From Acidobacteriota bacterium (GTDB taxonomy: Bacteria; Acidobacteriota; UBA890; WLXD01): a DNA stretch of 61,599 bases. A model generated the notes under the pieces. The model had not been told where the DNA came from, did no database searches, and was given only the letters and a program-made list of their open reading frames with translations. The stretch is taken from assembly GCA_029263335.1 (NCBI GenBank), contig JAJCXS010000179.1, positions 1 to 61,599 of the forward strand, in the 5' to 3' direction. The translations under genes were made by a program, and so were the position numbers. Shown one piece after another: positions 14,917 to 24,322 of the stretch; within the stretch, counting starts at the first letter, position 1; every line of letters begins with the position of its first letter.

Positions 14917-17900
14917 ATGCCACTGTTCGTCTCGCGCCGCCCACCGACCGTACTCCTGCTCGCATTGACTCTCGTGCTTGGCTCCGTCGCGGAGGTACCA
15001 CCCGCGGCGGCACAGGACGACCCCAACGTCACCGTCGATCCTGCTCACCTGGCGACGTTGAGCTACCGCATGGTCGGTCCTTATCGCGGCGGGCGCGCCA
15101 CGGCTTTGAACGGCATCCCCGACCAGCCGCACACGTTCTACATGGGCTCGACCGGTGGTGGCGTCTGGCGAACCGAGGACGCTGGCGCCACCTGGAGCAA
15201 TCTCACCGATGGCCAGATCGGCGCCGGCGGCATAGGCGCAATCGGCATCGCCCCGTCGGACGCCAACGTCATCTACGTAGGGACCGGATCGGCGTGTCTA
15301 CGCGGCAATGTGTCGCCGGGAATCGGCGCCTACAAATCTACCGACGCCGGCGCTTCCTGGAGCTTCATTGGACTGCCCGACGCCGGTCAGATCGGCAAGA
15401 TTCTCGTGCACCCGGACGATCCCGATACGCTCTGGGTGGCGGCGCTTGGCAACGCTTTCGGCGCCAACGAAGAGCGCGGAGTGTTCAAGTCGACGGACGG
15501 CGGCAACACCTGGAACAAGGTGCTCTATCTCGACGAGCGCACCGGGGTGGTGGACTTGTCACTGCACCCGACCAACCCGCGCGTTCTCTACGCCGGTGCC
15601 TGGGGAGGCGAGCGCAAGCCCTGGTCGCTTCTGTCGGGCAGCACGTTGGGCGGGGTGTACAAGAGCACGGACGGCGGCGAAACCTGGAACAAGCTCGAGA
15701 AGGGGCTCCCGGAGGGCATGGTGGGCAAGACAGCGATCCAGGTGTCGCCGGCGAATCCCGACCGCGTCTGGGCGCTGTTCGAGCACGAGAAGGGAGGCCT
15801 GTATCGCTCGGACGACGCCGGGGCGAGCTGGCGACTGATCAACGACGATCATTCCCTGTGGGAGCGCCCCTGGTACTACATGCACATCACGCCGGATCCG
15901 CAGGACGAGAACACCGTCTGGATCGCCAACGTGCTGTTGCAGAAGTCGATCGACGGCGGCAAGAGCTTCCGGCCTCTTGCTCAGGTGCATCCCGACAACC
16001 ACGGCGTATGGATCAACCCGAAGGACTCGGACCTGTTGCTCAACGTCAACGATGGCGGGGGCGCCGTGAGTCTCAGCGGCGGCAAGAGCTGGTCGACGCT
16101 GCGCAACCAACCAACCGCCGAGATCTACCGCGTTGCCGTGGATAACCAGTTCCCCTACCGGCTGTACGGCTCGCAGCAGGACAACACGACGATCTCCGTG
16201 CCGAGCCGGCTGCCGCCAGGCATGGTCTCTGACTTCGAAGCCGAGTATCAGTTTGGCGGCTGCGAGAGCGGCCACATGGCCGTCGACCCACGCGACCCGA
16301 ACATCATCTACGCCGGCTGTTACGGCGGCACGATCACGCGCTACGATCGGCGCACGGGGCAGTCGCGCGACATCATCGCCTGGCCGCAGCTGCAGCTCGC
16401 GCAGGCACGCGAGGAGCTCCGCTACCGCTTCCAGTGGAACGCTCCCATTCGCATATCGCCCCACGACAGCAGCATCCTGTACCACGCTGCGCAGAAGGTG
16501 CTGCGCTCCGAAAACGAAGGCCAAAGCTGGGTTGAGATCAGCCCGGACCTGAGCACCGACAACCCCGAACACCAGGGCTACGCCGGCGGTCCGATCACGC
16601 GCGACGGCACCGGCGTGGAAATCTACGGTACGGTCTTCGCCCTCGAGGAATCTCCGCTCGAGGCGGGCACGCTATGGGCAGGATCCGACGACGGTCGGCT
16701 GCACGTTTCGACCGACGCCGGCGGCTCCTGGAACGAGATCACGCCGGCACTTCTGCCCGAAGGCGCCACCATCAACTCCATCGACCTGTCACGGCACGAG
16801 GAGGGGCGTGCCGTCGTCGCCGCATATCGCTATCGCGAGGCCGACCGGGCACCGTACATCTTCGCCACTGACGACTTCGGGGCGACTTGGCGCAACCTCA
16901 CCGACGGCACCAATGGCATCCCCGACCACCACTTCGTCCGCGTGGTTCGCGAGGACCCTGACCGACGCGGGTTGCTCTACGCCGGTACCGAATACGGCAT
17001 CTACGTCTCCTTCGACGACGGTGCGCACTGGCAGTCGCTGCAATTGAACCTGCCGATCACGCCGGTAACCGATATTCAGGTCCACGAGCAGGACCTCGTG
17101 CTATCGACCCAGGGGCGCTCGTTCTGGATCCTCGACGACCTCACGCCATTGCATCAGCTGACCGACGCGGCTCTGGCCGCACCGGCCACCCTGCACCAAC
17201 CCCGCGATGCGCACCGTCTGCACGCCAGCGGGTTCTCCATCTCCGATGGATACCGCGCCGAGAGTGCACCGAGCGGCGTCTTCCTCTCCTACACACTGGG
17301 GCGCGAGCAGGAACAACTCCTCAAACTCGAGGTGCTCGACGCGGCCGGAGTGATGATCCAGACGTTTAGCAGCGCGACACCGCCGCCGCTCCCGATCCCC
17401 GAGTCGTTCCGAATCCTGGCCGAGATCTTCGGTATCCCACTGGGGCAGCCTCAGCTGAGCGCTTCGACCGGTACTCATCGAGTGCTATGGAACCTGCGGG
17501 CGATGCCGCCCATGCTTCCGCCTGGCGCGGTGATCTTCGGCTTCCCCGCCGGCCCGCTGGTACCGCCGGGCAGCTACACGGCACGCCTGACGATCGGGGA
17601 CGAGCAGCAGGAACAGGGCTTCGAGATCTTGGCCGACCCCCGCGGCGACACCTCGCCGGAGGATTTCGTGCACCAGTACGAATTCCTGCAGGAGGTTGCC
17701 GGCAGCATTGGCGAACTCGGCCAGCATCTCACCCGTTTGCGGTCCGCCCGCAGCCAGGTAAAGGACGTCGCGGGCCAGGTCACCGCGTCCGCTGCGGATG
17801 AGGAAACGTTGACCGCTGTCGCCGAATCCGCCGAATCGATCATCGGCAGCCTGACGGCGATCGAAAACCAGCTCGTACAGACCAAGAGCCGATCGTTCGA

Positions 17901-18135
17901 GGACCCGCTGAACTACCCGGGCAAGCTGACGGCGATGCTCGCCAACGTACAGGCGTCGGCGAACTCGGGCTCGGACGCGCCACCAACGGATGGTGCAGTG
18001 GCGTTCTTCGCTCAACTCCAAGAACAAGCGGCCGGCATCTACGCCGAACTGGAAGCCATCCTGAGCAGCGATATTGACGCGTTCAACAACCTGGTCGGGA
18101 GCATCGATCGGCCGGCCGTGGTCATTTCGCGGTAG
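14917..18135 (+). CDS. Secreted VPS10/sortilin-like BNR-repeat beta-propeller protein
   Basis: 1072 residues. The signal peptide is residues 1-32 (LLLALTLVLGSVAEVPPAAAQ). Repeated Asp-box turns run through residues 75-680: TEDAGATWSN, STDAGASWSF, STDGGNTWNK, STDGGETWNK, SDDAGASWRL, STDAGGSWNE, TDDFGATWRN, FDDGAHWQS. The C-terminal 350 residues hold a beta-sandwich and a helical section rich in Glu and Gln. The family is common in Acidobacteria and Gemmatimonadota and is often annotated as glycosyl hydrolase, but no hydrolase residues can be assigned. A role in binding or processing an extracellular polymer or peptide is only inferred. GGAGG precedes ATG 14917. Confidence 0.85.
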   Translation: MPLFVSRRPPTVLLLALTLVLGSVAEVPPAAAQDDPNVTVDPAHLATLSYRMVGPYRGGRATALNGIPDQPHTFYMGSTGGGVWRTEDAGATWSNLTDGQIGAGGIGAIGIAPSDANVIYVGTGSACLRGNVSPGIGAYKSTDAGASWSFIGLPDAGQIGKILVHPDDPDTLWVAALGNAFGANEERGVFKSTDGGNTWNKVLYLDERTGVVDLSLHPTNPRVLYAGAWGGERKPWSLLSGSTLGGVYKSTDGGETWNKLEKGLPEGMVGKTAIQVSPANPDRVWALFEHEKGGLYRSDDAGASWRLINDDHSLWERPWYYMHITPDPQDENTVWIANVLLQKSIDGGKSFRPLAQVHPDNHGVWINPKDSDLLLNVNDGGGAVSLSGGKSWSTLRNQPTAEIYRVAVDNQFPYRLYGSQQDNTTISVPSRLPPGMVSDFEAEYQFGGCESGHMAVDPRDPNIIYAGCYGGTITRYDRRTGQSRDIIAWPQLQLAQAREELRYRFQWNAPIRISPHDSSILYHAAQKVLRSENEGQSWVEISPDLSTDNPEHQGYAGGPITRDGTGVEIYGTVFALEESPLEAGTLWAGSDDGRLHVSTDAGGSWNEITPALLPEGATINSIDLSRHEEGRAVVAAYRYREADRAPYIFATDDFGATWRNLTDGTNGIPDHHFVRVVREDPDRRGLLYAGTEYGIYVSFDDGAHWQSLQLNLPITPVTDIQVHEQDLVLSTQGRSFWILDDLTPLHQLTDAALAAPATLHQPRDAHRLHASGFSISDGYRAESAPSGVFLSYTLGREQEQLLKLEVLDAAGVMIQTFSSATPPPLPIPESFRILAEIFGIPLGQPQLSASTGTHRVLWNLRAMPPMLPPGAVIFGFPAGPLVPPGSYTARLTIGDEQQEQGFEILADPRGDTSPEDFVHQYEFLQEVAGSIGELGQHLTRLRSARSQVKDVAGQVTASAADEETLTAVAESAESIIGSLTAIENQLVQTKSRSFEDPLNYPGKLTAMLANVQASANSGSDAPPTDGAVAFFAQLQEQAAGIYAELEAILSSDIDAFNNLVGSIDRPAVVISR

Positions 18136-18189
18136 AAGACCCCGCGGCCATCGTTGGAGGTGTCGACCTTCGCCTGGTCGCGGCGACTC

Positions 18190-20118
18190 TTAGCGATCCG
18201 CGTCCGTGACGACAACCGGCGGTTCCCCTTCAATCAGCAACACTCGGGCACCGGCCGGGAACGTGCCGAGGTCCGATCGTTGGCCGCCTGGCCAGTGGAT
18301 CTCGACGTGCGCCTGTGGCGCTTGCCCGAGACCTGCGACCACGTCGAGCAGACCCTGCGAGCCGAATGACGAGCCGATCTTCACGGCGTGACGCTGCGGG
18401 TAGCCGACTACGCCGTCCACTGGCGACGCGCAGTCGGCGGCGGCACAGGGTGTAACCACGGCGATCGCACCCACCGCATCGCGATTCGTCGACCGGCCTC
18501 GCAATCTGAGAGTAATCGAGTTGCCCGCCTCGGTTACGTTGCGCAGAAGCTCAGCGGTATCGTTCACGTTGGTCACGGCGAGATCGATGCGGCCGTCAGC
18601 GTCGTAGTCTGCGAGAGCCATGCCTCGAGACGCGCGATGGCGACTGATCGGTTCGCCGGCGGCGGCTGAAGTATCGACGAAGAGCGCGCCCGAGGGCAGC
18701 CAGGAGGGCGACGGCGCTCCCGGCCCTGGGGGCAAGAGCTCGCCACTCCGCTCCGCGGCGGCTCGCAGGAGGGTCAACTGCCCGGTCAATACCTGGTTCG
18801 ACTGCCGATAGTCTTCGGCAAGCTCGAGAATATGTCCGTTCGCCACGCTGACATCGAGGTCGCCGTCGGCGTCGTAGTCGGCCAGCACCACGCCGAACCC
18901 GAGCATCGACATGCTCGTGGTGCCCAGGCCGAGGGCATAGGTGTCGTCGACGTAGAATCCCGGCGCAATGCTGCGATAGAGGTTGTACGGCTCGTCCTCG
19001 AAGTTGGTCACCACCAGTTCGAACGTCCCGTTGCCATCCACGTCGCCGAAATCGATCCCCATGCCCGCCTGCGGCTGGCCCGTGTCGCCGACCCCGAGAC
19101 CGGTGAGCTCGCCGCCCTCTTCGAACACATCGCCGCGATTGAAATAGGCGAAGTTTGGCGTCGTGTCATTGGCGACATAGATGTCCGGCCGTCCGTCCTC
19201 GTCGAGATCCAGGATCGCCATCGCCAGCCCCTTGCCGTCGATGTCCCGTGCCCCGGTCAGCTTCGCGGAGATGTCTGCGAACGTGCCATCGCCGCGGTTG
19301 CCGTAAAGCAGGTCTTTTTGACCATCGAAAATCGCCGGATGGCAGTAGTCGACCATCCCGCGTACGCGATCCTCGCAGAGCACTGCGGTGGCGAGGTCGT
19401 AGCGGACGTAACTGACGGCGAACAGATCCAGCCAACCGTCGCCGTCAAGGTCCGCCCAACCCGAACTGGTTGTCAGGCGCGGGTCGTCCACACCTGTCAT
19501 GTGCCCGACGCTGCTGAACGTGCCGTCACCATTGTTGCGGTAGAGCCCATCTGCTCCCCAGTTGCCAACAAAAATGTCCGGATAGCCATCGTTGTCATAG
19601 TCAGCCACCGACACGCCCTTGCCGTAGCCGCGATCCGCCGCCGCCCCCAGAACCGGCTGGAAGGTCCCATCGGGTAGTTGCCGTAGGAGCTGATTCGCCC
19701 CAGTACCTGCGCCGGCATCTGCCGGCGTCGAGCCGTCTGGCAGTGGGCCGCTATCCACCAGGTACATATCGGCCCTGCCGTCCTGGTCGTAGTCCAGCCA
19801 TGCCACTCCTGCGCCCATGGTCTCGGGCAGGTGCCGTCGGCCGGTGCCGCCATGATGATGACGAAAGCTCACGCCGGCCGCCGCTGAAACGTCCTCGAAG
19901 CGGATCGTCGTCTGCTGGGCGTTGGCCTGGGTCGCCAGCAGGCAGGTCACCACCGCGAGACAGAGCGCGGTCGGCAACGCCACCACCGGCCGTCGCTGTC
20001 GCGTGGTCCGTCGGGGCAATGTCGTGGGTCTGGACGTCGAGGCCGTGTCTGACCAAGAGCCGTGCGCGCCGGGGTCAGAACATACGCTGACGAGCGTGCG
20101 GTGGAGCGATGAACACAA
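18190..20118 (-). CDS. CRTAC1 family protein: FG-GAP/VCBS propeller with ASPIC/UnbV domain
   Basis: 642 residues as framed. The true start may be later, for example TTG 20019, since the signal peptide core ALPTALCLAVVTCLLATQANA begins near residue 47. Calcium-binding Asp-rich turns recur: DYDQDGRADMYLVD, DYDNDGYPDIFVGN, DLDGDGWLDLFAVS, DLDEDGRPDIYVAN, DYDADGDLDVSVAN, DYDADGRIDLAVTN. The C-terminal domain (VGYPQRHAVKIGSSFGSQGL, VEIHWPGGQRSDLG) is ASPIC/UnbV. These are extracellular calcium-stabilised seven-blade propellers of unknown ligand. It converges on the VPS10-like gene. Confidence 0.88.
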   Translation of the reverse strand: MCSSLHRTLVSVCSDPGAHGSWSDTASTSRPTTLPRRTTRQRRPVVALPTALCLAVVTCLLATQANAQQTTIRFEDVSAAAGVSFRHHHGGTGRRHLPETMGAGVAWLDYDQDGRADMYLVDSGPLPDGSTPADAGAGTGANQLLRQLPDGTFQPVLGAAADRGYGKGVSVADYDNDGYPDIFVGNWGADGLYRNNGDGTFSSVGHMTGVDDPRLTTSSGWADLDGDGWLDLFAVSYVRYDLATAVLCEDRVRGMVDYCHPAIFDGQKDLLYGNRGDGTFADISAKLTGARDIDGKGLAMAILDLDEDGRPDIYVANDTTPNFAYFNRGDVFEEGGELTGLGVGDTGQPQAGMGIDFGDVDGNGTFELVVTNFEDEPYNLYRSIAPGFYVDDTYALGLGTTSMSMLGFGVVLADYDADGDLDVSVANGHILELAEDYRQSNQVLTGQLTLLRAAAERSGELLPPGPGAPSPSWLPSGALFVDTSAAAGEPISRHRASRGMALADYDADGRIDLAVTNVNDTAELLRNVTEAGNSITLRLRGRSTNRDAVGAIAVVTPCAAADCASPVDGVVGYPQRHAVKIGSSFGSQGLLDVVAGLGQAPQAHVEIHWPGGQRSDLGTFPAGARVLLIEGEPPVVVTDADR

Positions 20119-20208
20119 CGACAGTCAGCATAGCGCAATCGACTGGGCTTCTGTCGCCTGGCTGCGCCCGCGTGAAGTCGCCCGGCGGAGGGCTCCCGTC
20201 ACGACCGG

Positions 20209-21930
20209 CTAGTAACGGACCCGTACCACCGTCGTGCCCCAGATGCAGGAGAGGCCACCGAACATCAGCTTGCCGTGTTCACCGGCCAACCAGACATCTT
20301 CCGTCTCTGGATCGGGCGCCAGCCCAACGTAGTCTCCGGAACGAACACGGATGCCCACCTCGCCGCTCGGCAACACAATGAGTTGCTGGGTCTGCAGCGT
20401 GCATTCGCCGTTCGCCGCCGACCTCACTTTGTCGAAGCCCTTGCGCGGTGTAAGCCCCACGGCGGTGCCGTCGGCGATGCCCGCGTAGCTGAGCCCGAGC
20501 AGTTTGTTGTCGCCACTACGCTGAAACGCCACCACCGCTGAGCCGCCCGGCGTGACGACCACGCCAGGCCACCAGTAGTGCTCGCGCTTCTTGCCGAGCG
20601 TCTGCTCGAAATCAATCGCGGCATCCTTCTCGCCAACTTCGACTCGGACCACGCGCACGCACGACTGATTCGTCGGACTGCCCTTCACGCGGCACCCGGT
20701 GGCGTGAGTGAACCACAAACGCCCATGCCGATATACGGCCTGCTGCATAACGCGGTCATCGCCCGTATCGATCTCTACGTTGCCGCCGAGCTGTGTGGCC
20801 GTGGGCGGAATCGTGTAGCTGTCACCCGCGGCCAACGTCTGCCGTTTCAGACGAGGCCTCGCACCACGACGGTTCCTCTTGCTGGCAATTCGGAAGAGCG
20901 TGTACGTCTTGCCGCCCAGAACATCCGTGCTGACGGCGTACAGCGGGTTGCCCGGCAGGCCGGTCTCCTCGTAGTGCTGAACCGGCTGCGGATTGAAATC
21001 GGCCGTGTCGTTGAGTCCGAGGTTGAACTTGAAGAACTTGGTGCTCGGGCACTCCGATCCGTTATCCACCAGCGCCGTCTTGTCGGCGACGAAGAGCCGC
21101 GACCTCAGCGAAAACCCCGAGAAGGGAAAGTTGTTGGTGGAGAACGCCAGCCAGCGCTCGTTCATGCCCAGACCCGGGTAGTCCCCCCAGGTGTTGCCCT
21201 GTTGGGTGCTGATCGCATAGTTGCACCAATCCGCCTCGCCGAGGCTCGTCGGACTGCCGCTCCGGGAAACAGAGAGGCGAGCCCGTGAGAACGCCCCCTC
21301 GTTGAAGTCGATCTCGAGCATGAGGAGAAAGAAACGATTCGATAACGCGTCGTAGTACAGCTTGGGGTCGGTTATCACGGGGTCCGAGGAGGCACCCGTC
21401 GGCTGAAAACCGAAGTGCTCGTGCAAGGAATGCTCGGCCAGACTGTTGCCCTGCCGATCCGTGAGCCGTACCGCCAGGTTGACGGCCTCGATCACATGGC
21501 TCGGGCCCACCGCCAGCGTTGTGTCGGGTGGGCCGGCGACCACACCGATCTCCCCCTGAGCGATGCCCGCGAAGCTCTGTTGGATCGCTGGCGCCCTGGC
21601 CTCATCCAGATCTCCCAGTTCGTGCATGACCGGCGCCCGTGGGTCGGTTCTCGCTTCAGCTTTCAGCTGCTCCCAGGTTTCGGGATCGACCCCGGTGCGT
21701 TCCCAGGGAATGTCGACCGGCCGTGACGGTCGGCGGGCTGTCGTCCCGGCTCGCGCCCGGCAGCAGGGCGCGACCTCCTCGACCTCATCTGCTTCGACGC
21801 CCTCGTCGGTCTGCTGCGCGTACAGCGGCACCGGGCGCATGGTCGCGTGGAAGACCAGCGCGCCGCAGAAGATCGCGAGCAACAATCGAGCGCAGTACCT
21901 ACTCACGTGGCACGTCCTGTGTTGATGCAT
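20209..21930 (-). CDS. Secreted protein of unknown function, probable beta-propeller
   Basis: 573 residues. The signal peptide ends near residue 39 (LLLAIFCGALVFHATMRPVPLYAQ). A low-complexity acidic/basic linker follows (EADEVEEVAPCCRARAGTTARR). The rest is a strand-rich globular domain with VVAGPPDTTLAVGPSHVIEAVN, YYDALSNRFFLLMLE, WGDYPGLGMNERWLAFSTNNF and WWPGVVVTPGGSAVVAFQRSG. The blade-like spacing of Trp/Gly/Tyr blocks suggests a propeller, but I do not recognise a named family. It lies 90 bp upstream of the CRTAC1 gene on the same strand; the two may be one unit. Confidence 0.65.
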   Translation of the reverse strand: MHQHRTCHVSRYCARLLLAIFCGALVFHATMRPVPLYAQQTDEGVEADEVEEVAPCCRARAGTTARRPSRPVDIPWERTGVDPETWEQLKAEARTDPRAPVMHELGDLDEARAPAIQQSFAGIAQGEIGVVAGPPDTTLAVGPSHVIEAVNLAVRLTDRQGNSLAEHSLHEHFGFQPTGASSDPVITDPKLYYDALSNRFFLLMLEIDFNEGAFSRARLSVSRSGSPTSLGEADWCNYAISTQQGNTWGDYPGLGMNERWLAFSTNNFPFSGFSLRSRLFVADKTALVDNGSECPSTKFFKFNLGLNDTADFNPQPVQHYEETGLPGNPLYAVSTDVLGGKTYTLFRIASKRNRRGARPRLKRQTLAAGDSYTIPPTATQLGGNVEIDTGDDRVMQQAVYRHGRLWFTHATGCRVKGSPTNQSCVRVVRVEVGEKDAAIDFEQTLGKKREHYWWPGVVVTPGGSAVVAFQRSGDNKLLGLSYAGIADGTAVGLTPRKGFDKVRSAANGECTLQTQQLIVLPSGEVGIRVRSGDYVGLAPDPETEDVWLAGEHGKLMFGGLSCIWGTTVVRVRY

Positions 21931-22126
21931 TCAGTGTTGCCAGCCACACCTTTGCACCCACCGTACCCCATGCGACCTTGGCTGTGTCCTCCTGTGTCCC
22001 GCGCTGACCACGATCTCAGCCCGTCGATCTCGCAGCCGGCGCCGGGCTCGGGAATACTGCTTGGGACCACTGGATGGACTCGCCAGAGTTCCAACAACCA
22101 GGCGTTCGCGCCACCTCAGATGCCGC

Positions 22127-24322
22127 ATGCTCTCACCCGTTCTCACCGTCACGGTCAGCCTCGTGCTCGTAGCTGCAATCGGCTACACCATAGGTCTTGT
22201 CCGCGGCCGACGGCTCAGCGCTGGCGAACGCGCTGACAGCGCGCGGTGGCGCCTCGCCGAAGCTGAGCTCGAGGCCACACGCAGTGTCCAAACGCGTCAC
22301 CAGGAGCGACTCGCACAGGTCGACGCTGAGAGCGCAGGTTTAGCCGCCGAGCGCGACGTGCTGCGCGCCGAGGTCGAGACGGTCCGCGCACAGGCGGATA
22401 CGGAACGCCGCCAGCTGATCGTCGAGCGTGACGAGCTGCGCGACAGGGTCGAAACGATCCAGACGCAGGCGGATGCAGAGCGCCAGCAAGTGATCGCCGA
22501 GCGCGACGCCCTGCGTTCCGGCTTCGAAACTGCCCGCGCCAAGGCCGAGGTCGACCGAGCGACACTCGCCGCCGAGTATGGCTCGCTGCAATCGGGCATC
22601 GACACTGCGCGCGCCGAGACCGTTCGCACAGCGCAAATGCTCGAACTGCGCGACGAGCAACTCGGCCACACGCGCTCGCAGCTGGAGGACGCTCACACGG
22701 AACTGGCGCAGCTACGCGAGGCCGGTGACCAGAACGTTGGTAACGCCATCGACGAGGTCGAGGAACGTCTCCAGGAGCGTGACGGGCGCATTGTTCGCCT
22801 ACGAGGAGACTTGCGGGAGCTCGAAGAACGCTATGCAGGGCAGGTGCGCGAACGAGATGTCGAGCTGGCGAGCGTGCGCCAGTCGGCGGACGAACGCGCC
22901 GCGGAGCTCGAGGAGGCGCGTGTGGCTCTCACCCAGGCGCGCGGTCAACTCGACGAACGTCGCGAAGAGCTTGCCGCTGCGCGCGCGGCGGTTGCCGATA
23001 CGCAGACGAAGCACCGTCAGCTCGAGGCGGACCGTGAACGCCTGCGTCATGAACTCGAAGCACTGCGGGCGGCCTTGGCGGAAGCTCGCCAGGAAACCGC
23101 CGAACTCGAGCACGGCTATGGCGCCCAGATCGAGCAGCGTGCGGCCCACAGCGACGGATTGCAGGCAGCTCAACAACGGGCCGAGGAACGTTGCGCCGAG
23201 CTTCAGGAACATCTGCGTGAACGCGGCGCAAAACTCGAGGAAGCGCTCGCTGGACGAGCTGAAACCGAGCGTCGAGCGGGCGAGCGCGAACAGCATTCAG
23301 ACGCGCTTCTGGGCGAGCTGCGAGAAGCACTGGAACACGCTGAGTCCGAGCGTATCGCCACCAATGCGATGCTGGCCGAAGTCACGGCCGTCGGGCAACG
23401 AGCGCAGGCCGAAGGCGATGCCGTGCGCCTGGAACTCGCAGAGACTGCCGATGCCCTGCGACAGAACGAGACCGCGCTCGAGGGGCTGCAGCACGAGCAC
23501 GACGAACGCACCGACGAGGCCGAGCGTCGGATGAAGGAACGGTCGTTGGAGATCGACCACCTCACACGCACCATCGCCTCCCGCACTGCAGCGCTCGAGC
23601 ACACGCAGACAGCGGTGCAGACAGCGGCCGCGCGCGCCGACGCTATCCAGCAAGCGCTCGAAGCGGAGCAGGCGCTCAGTCACACTGCTCAGGAGACGGT
23701 CGCGGCGCAGGAAGATGCCCTGCAGGAGGTTCGTGGCGAACTGAGCCATCAAACCGTCGCGCTGGAGGCCGCCCGCAGCGAGCTTGTCGACGCCGAGAGC
23801 CGCGCCGAGCGTCGACTGCGTGAGCGAACGCTCGAGGCGCAGCGCGTAACGACCCTACTGCACGGTCGTGAGGAGGAACTCGAGCGCGCCACACGCCTGG
23901 CGGCGGCGCTGCAGGAGCAGGTGCGGGATGAAGAAGAACGATGCGCTACAAGAGATCAGCGAATTTCCGTTCTCGAACAGGAGCAGCAACGCCTGCTCGA
24001 CATCCGTGACCGCGTGCTGCGCGAAGTCCACGACCGCGACCAACAGGTCCGGCAGCTGCGCGCGTTGGTCCAGATCGCACCGCCCGATCACGATGACCTC
24101 GAGGTAATCGATGGCATCGGCCCCTCGATCGCGGGACTGCTGCAATCGCTTGGGGTGCGCTCGTTCCGCGAAATCGCGGCATGGGACCAGCGCACGATGG
24201 ACTGGCTGACCGCTCGCGAGCCGCAGCTGAAAGGACGCCTGCGTCACGAATGGATCGAAGCGGCGCGGGCAGCACACGCCGCCAAGTACGAGCAAGCGTC
24301 GGACGAGCAAGCGTCGGATTAG
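22127..24322 (+). CDS. Membrane-anchored long coiled-coil protein with C-terminal H3TH-like domain
   Basis: 731 residues from ATG 22127; a longer frame begins at 22061. Residues 1-25 are a membrane anchor (VLTVTVSLVLVAAIGYTIGLV). Residues about 35-650 are almost pure charged coiled coil, starting with four 25-residue repeats. Residues about 664-720 (LEVIDGIGPSIAGLLQSLGV, SFREIAAWDQRTMDWLT) form a helix-hairpin-helix-like domain of the kind named 'flap-endonuclease-1-like H3TH', which binds DNA without proven nuclease activity. The tail ends in a duplicated EQASD. An SMC-like or nucleoid-to-membrane tether is a fair guess. Its stop overlaps that of the facing exonuclease. Confidence 0.75.
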   Translation: MLSPVLTVTVSLVLVAAIGYTIGLVRGRRLSAGERADSARWRLAEAELEATRSVQTRHQERLAQVDAESAGLAAERDVLRAEVETVRAQADTERRQLIVERDELRDRVETIQTQADAERQQVIAERDALRSGFETARAKAEVDRATLAAEYGSLQSGIDTARAETVRTAQMLELRDEQLGHTRSQLEDAHTELAQLREAGDQNVGNAIDEVEERLQERDGRIVRLRGDLRELEERYAGQVRERDVELASVRQSADERAAELEEARVALTQARGQLDERREELAAARAAVADTQTKHRQLEADRERLRHELEALRAALAEARQETAELEHGYGAQIEQRAAHSDGLQAAQQRAEERCAELQEHLRERGAKLEEALAGRAETERRAGEREQHSDALLGELREALEHAESERIATNAMLAEVTAVGQRAQAEGDAVRLELAETADALRQNETALEGLQHEHDERTDEAERRMKERSLEIDHLTRTIASRTAALEHTQTAVQTAAARADAIQQALEAEQALSHTAQETVAAQEDALQEVRGELSHQTVALEAARSELVDAESRAERRLRERTLEAQRVTTLLHGREEELERATRLAAALQEQVRDEEERCATRDQRISVLEQEQQRLLDIRDRVLREVHDRDQQVRQLRALVQIAPPDHDDLEVIDGIGPSIAGLLQSLGVRSFREIAAWDQRTMDWLTAREPQLKGRLRHEWIEAARAAHAAKYEQASDEQASD
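22349..22648 (+). repeat. Four tandem 75-bp coding repeats (25 residues each)
   Basis: Residues 75-99, 100-124, 125-149 and 150-174 of the coiled-coil protein align as tandem units. They open ERDVLRAEVE, ERDELRDRVE, ERDALRSGFE and EYGSLQSGID. The first three are clearly related; the fourth is degenerate. A 25-residue unit does not fit plain heptads (7+7+11 fits), so the coil may change pitch here. Confidence 0.7.
24290..24319 (+). repeat. 15-bp tandem duplication at the 3' end of the coiled-coil gene
   Basis: GAGCAAGCGTCGGA occurs twice head to tail (24290-24304 and 24305-24319), differing only in the last base. It encodes the terminal EQASDEQASD. This looks like a recent slippage event next to the stop codon. 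Confidence 0.85.

Noticed and set aside
22349..22648. SMC or RecN-type ATPase
   Set aside because: The long coil is suggestive, but there are no Walker A, Walker B or ABC signature motifs anywhere in the protein.
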